Source: Burkholderia sp. GAS332 (GTDB taxonomy: Bacteria > Pseudomonadota > Gammaproteobacteria > Burkholderiales > Burkholderiaceae). Taken from it: a DNA stretch of 64,000 nucleotides. The position numbers were made by a program, and so were the translations under genes. The DNA lies in the NCBI GenBank assembly GCA_900142905.1, contig FSRV01000001.1:1240001-1304000 (forward strand), given 5' to 3'. The notes below the pieces were generated by a model. The model saw only the letters and a list, made by a program, of their open reading frames with translations, ran no database searches and was not told where the DNA came from. Shown here piece after piece: positions 28,753-36,741 of this stretch; position 1 is the stretch's first letter, and each line of letters starts with the position of its first letter.

Positions 28753-28827
28753 GAGCCGTATGCGGGGAAACTCGCACGTACGGTTCTCGGGGGGCCCGGC
28801 TTTCGCAAGAAAGTCGGGCTACCCGAC
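28753..28827 (+). ncRNA. Group II intron domains V and VI (catalytic core and branch point)
   Basis: Domain V is a 34-base hairpin starting GAGCCGTATG and ending CGTACGGTTC with a GGGGAAAC loop region. Domain VI pairs GGG-GCCCGG-CTTTC with GAAAG-TCGGGC-CCC around a GCAA tetraloop. The unpaired A at 28821 is the predicted lariat branch point. Confidence 0.93.
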
Positions 28828-28921
28828 AAGCACTCATCCGCCGTTCCGCGCCTAAGCGAGCACTCAGCGCGCAGCACGCAGGCAGAGGCTTCGCGACACT
28901 GTCCCAGCCAACCGATTCTGC

Positions 28922-31123
28922 ATGACCGAACCCGAAGCAACCGACGTTTTCGAGCCGAAAAAAGTGCTCGCCCAATTGCCGCATCTGCCCGGCGTCTATC
29001 GCTATTACGATACGCAGGGCGCGGTGCTTTACGTGGGCAAGGCACGCGATCTCAAGAAGCGGGTCTCGAGCTACTTCACGAAGACGCAACTGTCGCCGCG
29101 CATCGCGATGATGGTGACGCGCATTGCGCGCATCGAGACGACCGTCACGCGCTCCGAGGCTGAGGCGCTGCTGCTCGAAAACAATCTGATCAAAGCGCTG
29201 GCGCCGCGTTACAACATCCTGTTTCGCGACGATAAGTCGTATCCGTATCTCAAGCTGACCGGCCACAAGTTTCCGCGCATGGCGTATTACCGCGGCTCGG
29301 TGGATCGCAAGAATCAGTACTTCGGCCCGTTCCCGAGTGCGTGGGCGGTGCGCGAGAGCATCCAGATCCTGCAGCGCGTCTTCCAGTTACGCACTTGCGA
29401 AGACTCCGTGTTCAACAATCGCACGCGGCCGTGTCTGCTGCATCAGATTGGTCGCTGCACGGCGCCGTGCGTCGCGGCGATCAGTGAAGAGGATTACGCG
29501 CGCGACGTCGCCAACGCGTCGCGCTTTCTGCTCGGCCGGCAGGGCGAGGTGATGAATGAGCTCGAGCAGAAAATGCACGCGTTCGCGAGCGAGCTGAAAT
29601 TCGAGCAGGCCGCGGCGGTGCGCAATCAGATGAGTTCGCTGTCGACGGTGCTGCATCAGCAGGCGATCGAAGTCGGCGGCGATAGCGATGTGGATATTCT
29701 CGCGGTGGTCGCGCTCGGCGGGCGCGTGTGCGTGAATCTCGCGATGGTGCGCGGCGGACGGCATCTGGGCGACAAGGCCTATTTCCCGGCGCATGTGGAA
29801 AGCGCTCTGACGGTCGGCGAAGGTGGGCTTGAAGAGGGCGGTGATGATGAGCTGTTGGTCGATGTCGCGACCGGCGCCGACTCTGCATCTGACGAGGCCG
29901 CGAGCGGCGTGAACGCATCGTCCGATGCCGCTGACGCGCTCGCAATCGCTGAGGAGATGGCGTCCGACCAGAGCGATGACGAAGAAGACGCTGCGGTCGA
30001 GGCTGAGGAGGACGAGGCTGCCGAGTCTGAAATCGAACCTTCGACGACGCCGCGCAAAGGCCGTGCAACTGCCGGCGGCATCGAATCTGAAGTGCTGGAG
30101 GCGTTCATCGCGCAGCACTACATCGGCAATCGTGTTCCGCCGGTGCTCGTGGTCAGCCACGCACCGGCCACGCGCGAGCTCGTCGATGTGCTGATCGAGC
30201 AGGCCGGCCACAAGGTGACGGTGCTGCGCCAGCCGCAAGGTCAACGGCGCGCATGGCTCGCAATGGCCGAGCAGAACGCGCGGCTCGCGCTCGCGCGCCT
30301 GCTCTCGGAACAAGGCTCGCAGCAGGCCCGCACGCGGGCGCTCACCGATACGCTCGGCATGGAGTGCGACGACCTCGCGCATTTGCGTATCGAGTGCTTT
30401 GACATCAGCCACACGATGGGCGAAGCGACGCAGGCGTCGTGCGTGGTGTATCACCATCACAAGATGCAGTCGTCCGAGTACCGCCGCTACAACATCACGG
30501 GCATCACACCGGGCGACGACTACGCGGCGATGCGCCAGGTGCTCACGCGCCGCTACGAGAAGATGGTCGCGCAAGCGGCTGCGAATGCCGCCGACGAAGC
30601 TGCCGAATTGCAAACCGACGCGGCCGCGGACCCGTCGCTCGCACCGGATGCCGCGGAGCCGGCGGCGGCTGGCGGCATCCTGCCGACCATCGTGTTGATC
30701 GACGGCGGCAAGGGCCAGGTCGAAATCGCGCGCCAGGTGTTCACCGAACTGGGTCTCGATACCGGCATGCTGGTCGGCGTGGCGAAGGGCGAGGGACGCA
30801 AGGTCGGTCTCGAAACCTTGATTTTCGCCGACGGCCGCGCGCCGCTCGAACTCGGCAAGGAAAGCGCGGCGCTGATGCTGGTCGCGCAGATTCGCGACGA
30901 GGCGCACCGTTTCGCGATCACCGGCATGCGCGCGAAGCGCGGCAAGACACGCCAGACCTCGCGGCTCGAAGAGCTCGAAGGGGTGGGGGCGAAGCGGCGT
31001 CAGCGGTTGTTGGCGCGCTTCGGCGGGCTGCGTGGGGTGGTCGCCGCAAGCGTCGAGGATCTGGCGAGCGTCGAAGGGATTTCGCAGGCGCTTGCCGAGC
31101 AGATCTACCGGCAGTTGCACTGA
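28922..31123 (+). CDS. uvrC: Excinuclease ABC subunit C, with acidic insertions
   Basis: A 733-residue nuclease that makes both incisions in UvrABC excision repair. The GIY-YIG domain ([20 protein letters not shown]) is at the N-terminus, a UvrB-binding UVR motif near residues 205-240, an RNase H-like nuclease domain in the second half and a helix-hairpin-helix pair at the C-terminus. It is about 120 residues longer than the 610-residue E. coli protein. The extra length is an Asp/Glu/Ala-rich insert at about 298-386 and an Ala-rich insert near 550-586. Its leader is interrupted by the group II intron. Confidence 0.96.
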   Translation: MTEPEATDVFEPKKVLAQLPHLPGVYRYYDTQGAVLYVGKARDLKKRVSSYFTKTQLSPRIAMMVTRIARIETTVTRSEAEALLLENNLIKALAPRYNILFRDDKSYPYLKLTGHKFPRMAYYRGSVDRKNQYFGPFPSAWAVRESIQILQRVFQLRTCEDSVFNNRTRPCLLHQIGRCTAPCVAAISEEDYARDVANASRFLLGRQGEVMNELEQKMHAFASELKFEQAAAVRNQMSSLSTVLHQQAIEVGGDSDVDILAVVALGGRVCVNLAMVRGGRHLGDKAYFPAHVESALTVGEGGLEEGGDDELLVDVATGADSASDEAASGVNASSDAADALAIAEEMASDQSDDEEDAAVEAEEDEAAESEIEPSTTPRKGRATAGGIESEVLEAFIAQHYIGNRVPPVLVVSHAPATRELVDVLIEQAGHKVTVLRQPQGQRRAWLAMAEQNARLALARLLSEQGSQQARTRALTDTLGMECDDLAHLRIECFDISHTMGEATQASCVVYHHHKMQSSEYRRYNITGITPGDDYAAMRQVLTRRYEKMVAQAAANAADEAAELQTDAAADPSLAPDAAEPAAAGGILPTIVLIDGGKGQVEIARQVFTELGLDTGMLVGVAKGEGRKVGLETLIFADGRAPLELGKESAALMLVAQIRDEAHRFAITGMRAKRGKTRQTSRLEELEGVGAKRRQRLLARFGGLRGVVAASVEDLASVEGISQALAEQIYRQLH

Positions 31124-31163
31124 TCGCGGTACGTCACGCTGCTTGAGGAGCGGCGGGTGTGCG

Positions 31164-31240
31164 GTAGATAAGCAGTCGATAAGCGGCGCCGAAGCGGTCG
31201 ACAAGCGGCTGATGTACGGCCGATAAGCGGTGTGCCGGCG
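31164..31240. repeat. 11-bp-phased imperfect direct repeats upstream of pgsA
   Basis: Seven consecutive 11-base units start at 31164, 31175, 31186, 31197, 31208, 31219 and 31230. The best copies read GTCGATAAGCG, GTCGACAAGCG and GCCGATAAGCG; units 5 and 7 are degenerate. They fill the uvrC-pgsA gap, ending 93 bases before the pgsA ATG. Confidence 0.55.
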
Positions 31241-31333
31241 TGCCGCGTGCCAGGCCCCGTGCGCCGCTTTGCTTGTGGCAGGTCTTGTGACACGGCACAA
31301 TTGCATCTCCCTTGCCAGACGCTGCGCCTGCCC

Positions 31334-31927
31334 ATGCCGTTTAATTTCCCGATTTTCCTGACTTGGCTGCGGATCGTCCTGATTCCGCTGGTCGTAGGCG
31401 TGTTTTATTTGCCCGACATGATGATGAGCCCGGCACACCGCAATCTGGCGGCCGCGACGATCTTCATTCTGGCGGCGCTCACCGACTGGTTCGACGGCTA
31501 TCTGGCCCGCAAATGGAATCAGACTTCGGCGTTCGGCGCGTTTCTCGACCCGGTCGCCGACAAGCTGATGGTGACGGCTGCGTTGCTGGTGCTGGTGCAA
31601 CTGGCACGGATCGATTCGGCGATTGCGCTGGTCATCGTCGGGCGCGAGATCGCGATCTCGGCGCTGCGTGAGTGGATGGCGCAGATCGGCGCATCGAAGA
31701 GCGTTGCGGTGAATTCGCTCGGCAAGTTCAAGACCGTGTGCCAGATGGTGGCGATTCCAATGTTGCTGTTCTACGGGCCGTTGCCGTTCGGCGGCGGCGT
31801 CTCGGTCGATACACGTGTGTGGGGCCTGTGGCTGATCTACCTGGCTGCGTTCCTGACGATCTGGTCGATGCTCTATTACATGAAACTCGCGTGGCCGCAG
31901 ATTCGCGAACGGGGTGGCGTTGCCTGA
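31334..31927 (+). CDS. pgsA: Phosphatidylglycerophosphate synthase
   Basis: A 197-residue inner-membrane enzyme that joins CDP-diacylglycerol and glycerol-3-phosphate in phosphatidylglycerol synthesis. The CDP-alcohol phosphotransferase motif is complete: Asp51, Asp54-Gly55, Ala58-Arg59, Gly68, Asp72 and Asp76 in DWFDGYLAR...GAFLDPVADK. About five to six hydrophobic segments follow the usual layout. ATG 31334 gives the typical MPFNFPIFLTWLRI start; an in-frame extension to 31232 is rejected. It follows uvrC, a common pairing. Confidence 0.96.
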   Translation: MPFNFPIFLTWLRIVLIPLVVGVFYLPDMMMSPAHRNLAAATIFILAALTDWFDGYLARKWNQTSAFGAFLDPVADKLMVTAALLVLVQLARIDSAIALVIVGREIAISALREWMAQIGASKSVAVNSLGKFKTVCQMVAIPMLLFYGPLPFGGGVSVDTRVWGLWLIYLAAFLTIWSMLYYMKLAWPQIRERGGVA

Positions 31928-32052
31928 TTGGAGAGCGTTCGAGCTGCGCGGCGAAGGCGGTTGTTGCGGGCCGAACGTCTCTGCGGACGTCTCCGCGAAT
32001 GTCGCCGAACCGTGAGTGAAATCTTTTCGGTTAAAGACATTCGCAAAAGGGG

Positions 32053-32081
32053 TTGACACGTTTCAGTCGTTTCTCCATAAT
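32053..32081 (+). promoter_or_regulatory. Sigma-70 promoter of the tRNA-Gly operon
   Basis: TTGACA (32053-32058) and CATAAT (32076-32081) are 17 bp apart, followed by a C/T-rich segment. It lies 85 bases before the first tRNA-Gly. Confidence 0.8.
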
Positions 32082-32166
32082 CTCGTTTCTCCGATGCACG
32101 CAGTTCGAAACGTCGGTGACAGTAAGAGAGTAGTTGCAGTAACAAGGCAGCAGTTAGCAGCACAAT

Positions 32167-32242
32167 GCGGGAGTAGCTCAGTTGGTAGAGCGCAACCTTG
32201 CCAAGGTTGAGGTCGCGAGTTCGAGCCTCGTCTCCCGCTCCA
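32167..32242 (+). tRNA. tRNA-Gly (anticodon GCC), copy 1
   Basis: A 76-base cloverleaf: acceptor GCGGGAG/CTCCCGC, discriminator T and encoded CCA; T-arm GTTCGAGC. The anticodon loop CTTGCCAAG carries GCC, reading GGC and GGT codons. Confidence 0.97.
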
Positions 32243-32304
32243 ATTTTTGAAGCAACGCGTTGTTTGGCGAAGTAAAAGTGCAAGGCGTTGTGAAGTAGGG
32301 CAAT

Positions 32305-32380
32305 GCGGGAGTAGCTCAGTTGGTAGAGCGCAACCTTGCCAAGGTTGAGGTCGCGAGTTCGAGCCTCGTCTCCCGCTCCA
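32305..32380 (+). tRNA. tRNA-Gly (anticodon GCC), copy 2
   Basis: Identical over all 76 bases to the copy at 32167-32242, separated by a 62-base spacer. Both are probably processed from one transcript. Confidence 0.97.
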
Positions 32381-32385
32381 TACAT

Positions 32386-32410
32386 AAGGGGAAGCAACGC
32401 TTCCCTTTTT
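32386..32410 (+). terminator. Terminator after the second tRNA-Gly
   Basis: GGGAAGC-AAC-GCTTCCC extended by A-T pairs, then five T residues. Read-through would be needed to reach tRNA-Cys. Confidence 0.75.
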
Positions 32411-32484
32411 GTTTGGTGGGCCGGTCGTTCTGGTTGCTCACCAGACAAATCTGAGAATCTGCAGCTAGGTTCCAGTCCGCTTGC

Positions 32485-32558
32485 GGCGCGATAGCAAAGC
32501 GGTTATGCAGCGGCCTGCAAAGCCGTTTAGGCCGGTTCGACTCCGGCTCGCGCCTCCA
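32485..32558 (+). tRNA. tRNA-Cys (anticodon GCA)
   Basis: A 74-base cloverleaf: acceptor GGCGCGA/TCGCGCC, encoded CCA and anticodon loop CTGCAAA with GCA. It lies 105 bases after the second tRNA-Gly. Confidence 0.95.
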
Positions 32559-32573
32559 GTAGTTGATGTAAAG

Positions 32574-32605
32574 AAAAGCCCCGACTTGTCGGGGCTTTTC
32601 TTTTT
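32574..32605 (+). terminator. Terminator after tRNA-Cys
   Basis: AAAAGCCCCGAC pairs with GTCGGGGCTTTT around a TT loop, followed by CTTTTT. It is also suitable for stopping leftward transcription. Confidence 0.9.
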
Positions 32606-32739
32606 CCGGCGGCATTGTCGCTGATATCGACTCGGCGGATTTCAGCGCGACGTGACGCATTCCAGCGCGTAGACCCTCATAGTCATCCGCGCGCCTGACG
32701 CGGCCAGCAGACAGTCGCGCCTGCTCACTCGTCACCGAC

Positions 32740-33798
32740 TCAAAAAGCAATCGCTGATTTGATCGATTGAAGTGCCGCGCTGTTCAGAAAGTAGTAGTTG
32801 TCTTGCGGCGTTCCGCCGCCGAGCGGCGCGAGCTGCAAGTTCGTGCCGTCCTTGATCACGTAGCCTGCGTAGATTCCGCCGTTGTTCTGGTAGTAGACCC
32901 GGTAATCGGTGGTCGCCCCGCCGAGTGCCGCATTGGCTACCCATGCACGCATGCCGGCCAACGTGACGATCTGGCCGTCGCTGAGCTGATAGGTCTTGCC
33001 GTCTGTCGTGCTCGCGTACGGAAAGAAATTTTCAAGCGTCGAGATCGTGGCGGAGCACGGTGTCGGATTGGTCCCAGCAGTCGTGGCGGGTGCAGCGCAG
33101 TCGTACGTGTATGCCTCGTCGCCGACTGTGTGGCGCACGACCTTGACGTAGGCGGCGCCCGTTTGCCAACTGGCCTGCTGGTTGTACAGCGATTGCCCGT
33201 TGAGCGTGTTCGTGAGAAGACCAACGGCGTTATTGGCAAAGAGTTCAGCGGGTGAGGCGGAAATCAGGCCCGATAACGGCACGACGCTGTAGCTGGTGCC
33301 AAGTAAGGTACGGACCACTGTTTTACCGTCCGAGGCCAGATAATCTTCCTGGACATTCGCCCCCGGGTAACTGACCCGAACTTGCGGTGGAACCGCGGTG
33401 CTATAGACAGCGCCATTGACGAGCAAGCGTGACACCGTCAATGCCGGAACCTGCAGCGCGGACGATACGGACGCGTACGTTACCGTCAGCGGCTGTGTCC
33501 CGGCCGCGGCGCTTTGCGCGATGCTCGAGTCGTCGGTGTAGAAGGCGCTGTTCGGGCTGACTGACAGTGCACCCGTCGACGATGTGCTAACCGACAGGCT
33601 GCCGCTCAGATAATGCATGCCGCCGTTTGAGGCGAGTGCGAAACTTTCGTAGCTCTTTTGCGCGTCGCTCAGATTCGAAGGGCTTGCTGTCGATCCCGAA
33701 CCGCCTGACGAGCCGCCGCCACACGCAGACAAAATAGATGCGGCAATCGTGGCCAGCATGAAATGCCGATTTACCAATCGCTTTTCATTTTCTTTCAT
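32740..33798 (-). CDS. Putative secreted lipoprotein of unknown function
   Basis: About 352 residues from ATG 33798. Positively charged MKENEKR, a hydrophobic stretch (HFMLATIAASILSAC) and a lipobox LSAC followed by a GGGSSGGSGS linker indicate a lipoprotein. The mature part is rich in Ser, Ala, Thr and Val with short beta-type segments and has no motif I recognise. Two cysteines occur at YDCAAP...PTPCSAT near the middle. An upstream ATG at 33858 is in frame but would put 20 charged residues before the signal. Its upstream region is AT-rich, unlike the neighbours. Confidence 0.6.
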   Translation of the reverse strand: MKENEKRLVNRHFMLATIAASILSACGGGSSGGSGSTASPSNLSDAQKSYESFALASNGGMHYLSGSLSVSTSSTGALSVSPNSAFYTDDSSIAQSAAAGTQPLTVTYASVSSALQVPALTVSRLLVNGAVYSTAVPPQVRVSYPGANVQEDYLASDGKTVVRTLLGTSYSVVPLSGLISASPAELFANNAVGLLTNTLNGQSLYNQQASWQTGAAYVKVVRHTVGDEAYTYDCAAPATTAGTNPTPCSATISTLENFFPYASTTDGKTYQLSDGQIVTLAGMRAWVANAALGGATTDYRVYYQNNGGIYAGYVIKDGTNLQLAPLGGGTPQDNYYFLNSAALQSIKSAIAF

Positions 33799-34012
33799 TT
33801 CTGATTTTTTATCTTTCAATGTTGTTCTGATGATTTTTAGAAACCCCGAATGAAACATTGATCGTTAGCAGTTCGTTGTCAATCATGTACAGTATCCCAT
33901 GCCGTTTCGCGTATTCAGAAACATCGTTAGAAATACGATGCAATTGTCTTGATGTTTCTCGGCCGCGAAAACACGGGCCAGGGCAAACCCGCTGTTAATA
34001 CCTATTCGACCA

Positions 34013-34747
34013 ATGAAAAAAACCATAACCGCTGCTGTGCTGTGTGCCATTGGGTTGCCACTGCTGGCGATCGCGCAATCGGCACCGTCGCCTGCCATTA
34101 AAGGCGGGGATTCATGGACCTACGTCGACACCTTTGAGAAAGCGCCTTCAATATGGCGCCAGACGCACGACGAAGTGACAGTGTTGCGTGCAACGCCTTC
34201 CCACATCTACTACACATCGAAGCAGTCGGGTTCGACCCAGACGCCGAGCGAGGTGATCGTAGGCGCCGACTGGAGCCGCGAACGCAATGTGAATGGCGCG
34301 GATGTGGTCGTCAATCGGCCGTTCGTTTTCCCACTGTCGTCGGGCAAAACCTGGAACCTGGAATATACGGAACAGCACCCGAACAAGGTCTTCGCCTCAC
34401 AAAAGTGGAGCAGCCAATATCGGGTGGTGGGTGTTGAAACCGTCGAGGTGCCGGCGGGAAAATTTCAGGCGATTAAAGTCGAAGCGGAAGGCGATTGGGT
34501 TGCGCAACTCGAGCCGACGCAAACTATCACTCAAGCCGTGCAGACGCAGCAGGGCGATACCGCCATGATCACTCATGCGCAGAAAACAGGACCTACCCAG
34601 CTGACCGGGCGCACGTATAAAGCATTCTGGTATGTGCCTGAGATTGGCCGCTGGGTGAAATCGGTGGAAGAATATTACGGCAGTAATGGTGTGCGAAACG
34701 AGCGCTACACGGCCGAACTGGAGTCGTACAAAAGAAGTCCGGAATGA
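34013..34747 (+). CDS. Secreted protein of unknown function
   Basis: A 244-residue protein with a clean signal peptide (MKKTITAAVLCAIGLPLLAIA, cleavage near AQS). The mature part contains KGGDSWTYVDTFEKAP, WNLEYTEQH, RVVGVETVEVPAGKFQAIK and RWVKSVEEYYGSNG, suggesting a beta-rich periplasmic fold seen in uncharacterised Burkholderiaceae proteins. It is divergent from the lipoprotein gene, sharing an AT-rich gap of about 215 bases. No partner or function can be assigned. A terminator follows at 34794. Confidence 0.65.
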   Translation: MKKTITAAVLCAIGLPLLAIAQSAPSPAIKGGDSWTYVDTFEKAPSIWRQTHDEVTVLRATPSHIYYTSKQSGSTQTPSEVIVGADWSRERNVNGADVVVNRPFVFPLSSGKTWNLEYTEQHPNKVFASQKWSSQYRVVGVETVEVPAGKFQAIKVEAEGDWVAQLEPTQTITQAVQTQQGDTAMITHAQKTGPTQLTGRTYKAFWYVPEIGRWVKSVEEYYGSNGVRNERYTAELESYKRSPE

Positions 34748-34793
34748 TTGGAATACGCGCGATTAAACTGTCAGCTTTTGCTGCGTGAGAAAG

Positions 34794-34822
34794 AAGCCCC
34801 GAAAACACCGGGGCTTTTTTTC
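34794..34822 (+). terminator. Terminator after the secreted-protein gene
   Basis: AAGCCCCG pairs with CGGGGCTT around the loop AAAACAC, followed by a T-rich tract. Confidence 0.85.
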
Positions 34823-34853
34823 TTTTCCTTGTTGACTGCGAAACTGACCCGGC

Positions 34854-35258
34854 ATGCGTATTCCAAACCTCGAGCGTCGCTCTTTCTACCTGCGCCTGAT
34901 TTACGCGCTCTGCCTCTGCGGCGCCACCTGGACACATCTGCAAGTGGCCCTGGTCCACGGACTCTGGTGGGACTACGGCGGCGCGGCGGCGCTGACGCGA
35001 ATCTACTGGACGTCTCTGCTCTTCATCGATCCACTAACCGCTCTGCTACTGCTGTTGCTTCCGGGAGCAGGGCTGATCCTCTGCGTCGCTGTCATCGTGA
35101 CGGACGTGGTGCACAATTCATGGTTCGCGCTACATCATCCGATCCGCATGGACCTGTACCTTTCGCAGATCGTCTTTCTGCTGTTCGTCGCGTTCACGGT
35201 GCGGACCGCGTGGCGAGGGGTCACAAGCCGGCCCGCCGCGCTGCGCGCTGTCGATTAA
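34854..35258 (+). CDS. Small integral membrane protein of unknown function
   Basis: A 134-residue protein with four predicted membrane helices, near residues 13-33, 47-64, 66-87 and 104-121. Charged residues cluster at the N-terminus (RIPNLERR) and the C-terminus. I recognise no family motif. It sits between the secreted-protein gene and the TraB-family gene, about 50 bases before the latter, so the two may be co-transcribed. Confidence 0.6.
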   Translation: MRIPNLERRSFYLRLIYALCLCGATWTHLQVALVHGLWWDYGGAAALTRIYWTSLLFIDPLTALLLLLLPGAGLILCVAVIVTDVVHNSWFALHHPIRMDLYLSQIVFLLFVAFTVRTAWRGVTSRPAALRAVD

Positions 35259-35305
35259 ATTGCCCGATTGCCTCTTTGCGCAATTGCCTGTCCACACGAG
35301 GCTGC

Positions 35306-36094
35306 ATGTACCTACAACTCACCGGCACCAACGTCCGTCTGCTCGGCTCGATGCATCTGTTTCCGGCGACGAGTCGCAGAACGCCGCCATGGATCGCTGA
35401 AGCGTATGACTGGGCCGAATCGCTGGTCTTCGAATCCGATCCACCGACGATCCTGCCGTTTCTGAAGGCTGCCTCGCAAGGCGGTGCTGACCAACTGCAG
35501 CCCTTGCTCTCCGCCGATGCCTGGAATCAGCTACAAGCTGTGTGGCCCGCAGAGGGGCCGTTAGCGCCGCTCGTCGATCTGCGTCCGTGGGCCGCGCTGG
35601 TCGTTGCACCGACGCTGTTCCAGCAAGTCGTCGAAGGCGTGGAGCCGCGCATGCTGCGCTCGGCACTCACGCAAGGCAAACCGTACGAGTATCTCGAGAC
35701 CGCGCAGGAGGTGGCGGCGTCGCTCGAATCGATTCCACTCGAAGCCGTTGGCACCGCGCTCGGTATGCTGATGTCCGATCTCGACGAACCGCAGCGCACG
35801 CTCGAGCGAATGCACACGGCCTGGCTGCATGGCGATTTGCAGGCCGTGCACCAGATCGCCGTCGAGTCGCCGATGTTCAACCTGCCCGGCATTCGCCACG
35901 CCATTCTGGATGCACGCAATCGCGCGTGGGCGGTGCGCGTGACGGCGCTGCTCGGTCGGCCGGAGCGGACCTTGGTTGTGGTAGGCGCGTTGCACTTGTG
36001 CGGGCCAGGCAACCTGATCGACTGTCTCGCGCAGCCCGTCGAGCCGGTTTTTTGTAAGCAGCTAGCCGCTTTGCGGCCAAGCGGCATAGCCTAA
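35306..36094 (+). CDS. TraB/GumN family protein
   Basis: A 262-residue protein. The two hallmark motifs of the TraB/GumN fold are present: GSMHLFP near residue 15 (GxxH) and VVVGALHLCGPGNL near the C-terminus. Related eukaryotic Tiki proteins are metalloproteases using such motifs; the bacterial role is unknown. No signal peptide is seen from ATG 35306 (MYLQLTGTNVRLL). An in-frame ORF extends back to 34748 but crosses another gene and a terminator, so it is rejected. Confidence 0.72.
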   Translation: MYLQLTGTNVRLLGSMHLFPATSRRTPPWIAEAYDWAESLVFESDPPTILPFLKAASQGGADQLQPLLSADAWNQLQAVWPAEGPLAPLVDLRPWAALVVAPTLFQQVVEGVEPRMLRSALTQGKPYEYLETAQEVAASLESIPLEAVGTALGMLMSDLDEPQRTLERMHTAWLHGDLQAVHQIAVESPMFNLPGIRHAILDARNRAWAVRVTALLGRPERTLVVVGALHLCGPGNLIDCLAQPVEPVFCKQLAALRPSGIA

Positions 36095-36163
36095 GGCCGC
36101 CACGCGCGGCATAATTCCGCATTGCCGCCGTCCATCAAGGCGCGCCTCTTTTGAAGACCTTCC

Positions 36164-36667
36164 ATGACCGAATCGCAGCAAACCGCCGCCACGCGACTGG
36201 CGCAACTCGAATGGCGCTGGAAAGCGTTCGACGACCTCACGACCGCCGAAGTCTATGCAATGCTGGCGGCGCGCAGCGCGGTATTCGTCGTCGAGCAGAA
36301 CTGCGTGTATGGCGATATCGACGGGCTCGATTCAGATGCCTGGCATCTGTTTGCTTATGGTGCCAACGGCTCCGGTGAAAAGAGGCCGCCGCTCGCAGGT
36401 TATCTGCGAGTGTTGCTGCCTGACGCCGAAGACCCCGATATCCGCATCGGCCGCGTCCTGACAACAGCGGAATTCCGCGGCATCGGCCTCGGCAACGCGA
36501 TGCTCGAACGCTCGCTCACGCATATCCGCGCGCAGTGGCCCGGTACGCCGATCCGTTTGCATGCGCAGGCGCATCTGCAAGGCTTCTATGGCGCATTCGG
36601 CTTTACGCCGGTGTCGGAGATTCACGAAGAGGACGGCATCCCGCACGTGTGGATGCGTTCGGCCTAA
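36164..36667 (+). CDS. GNAT acetyltransferase, ElaA family
   Basis: A 167-residue single-domain acetyltransferase. The ElaA-type N-terminus (MLAARSAVFVVEQNCVYGDID) leads into the GNAT acetyl-CoA pyrophosphate loop RGIGLGNAMLERS, and the terminal strand reads FYGAFGFTPVSE. The substrate is unknown. It follows the TraB-family gene by 69 bases and converges with the CtaG-type gene. Confidence 0.82.
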   Translation: MTESQQTAATRLAQLEWRWKAFDDLTTAEVYAMLAARSAVFVVEQNCVYGDIDGLDSDAWHLFAYGANGSGEKRPPLAGYLRVLLPDAEDPDIRIGRVLTTAEFRGIGLGNAMLERSLTHIRAQWPGTPIRLHAQAHLQGFYGAFGFTPVSEIHEEDGIPHVWMRSA

Positions 36668-36741
36668 GCCAGGCCGTAGCCGGGTTCGGCGCGTGCGCGC
36701 CGACCGGCTTCAATGCTACGACCTCAATAGATTCGACGTTG

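Larger units (their letters stand above)
25889..28827 (+). mobile_element. Group II intron with intron-encoded reverse transcriptase
   Basis: The 2,939-base element starts GTGCG at 25889 and ends CTACCCGAC at 28827, the expected group II ends. Domain V is at 28753-28786 and domain VI at 28791-28824, with a bulged A (28821) seven bases from the 3' end as branch point. EBS1 TAGAAT (26587-26592) is complementary to IBS1 ATTCTA (25883-25888), and EBS2 CCAGT (26518-26522) to IBS2 ACTGG (25876-25880). The encoded protein occupies 27030-28730. About 1.1 kb of structured RNA precedes it, longer than in many bacterial introns. The element lies between divergent earP and uvrC. Confidence 0.93.

Noticed and set aside
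29387..32059. 890-codon minus-strand ORF opposite uvrC and pgsA
   Set aside because: It crosses two well-supported genes and the phased repeat between them, and its translation is compositionally biased with no motif.
32485..34747. Integrated island at tRNA-Cys
   Set aside because: No repeat of the tRNA-Cys 3' end, integrase or phage gene was found downstream.
34748..35305. In-frame N-terminal extension of the TraB-family gene
   Set aside because: It runs through a terminator and across the four-helix membrane protein gene in another frame; the TraB motif region starts at ATG 35306.
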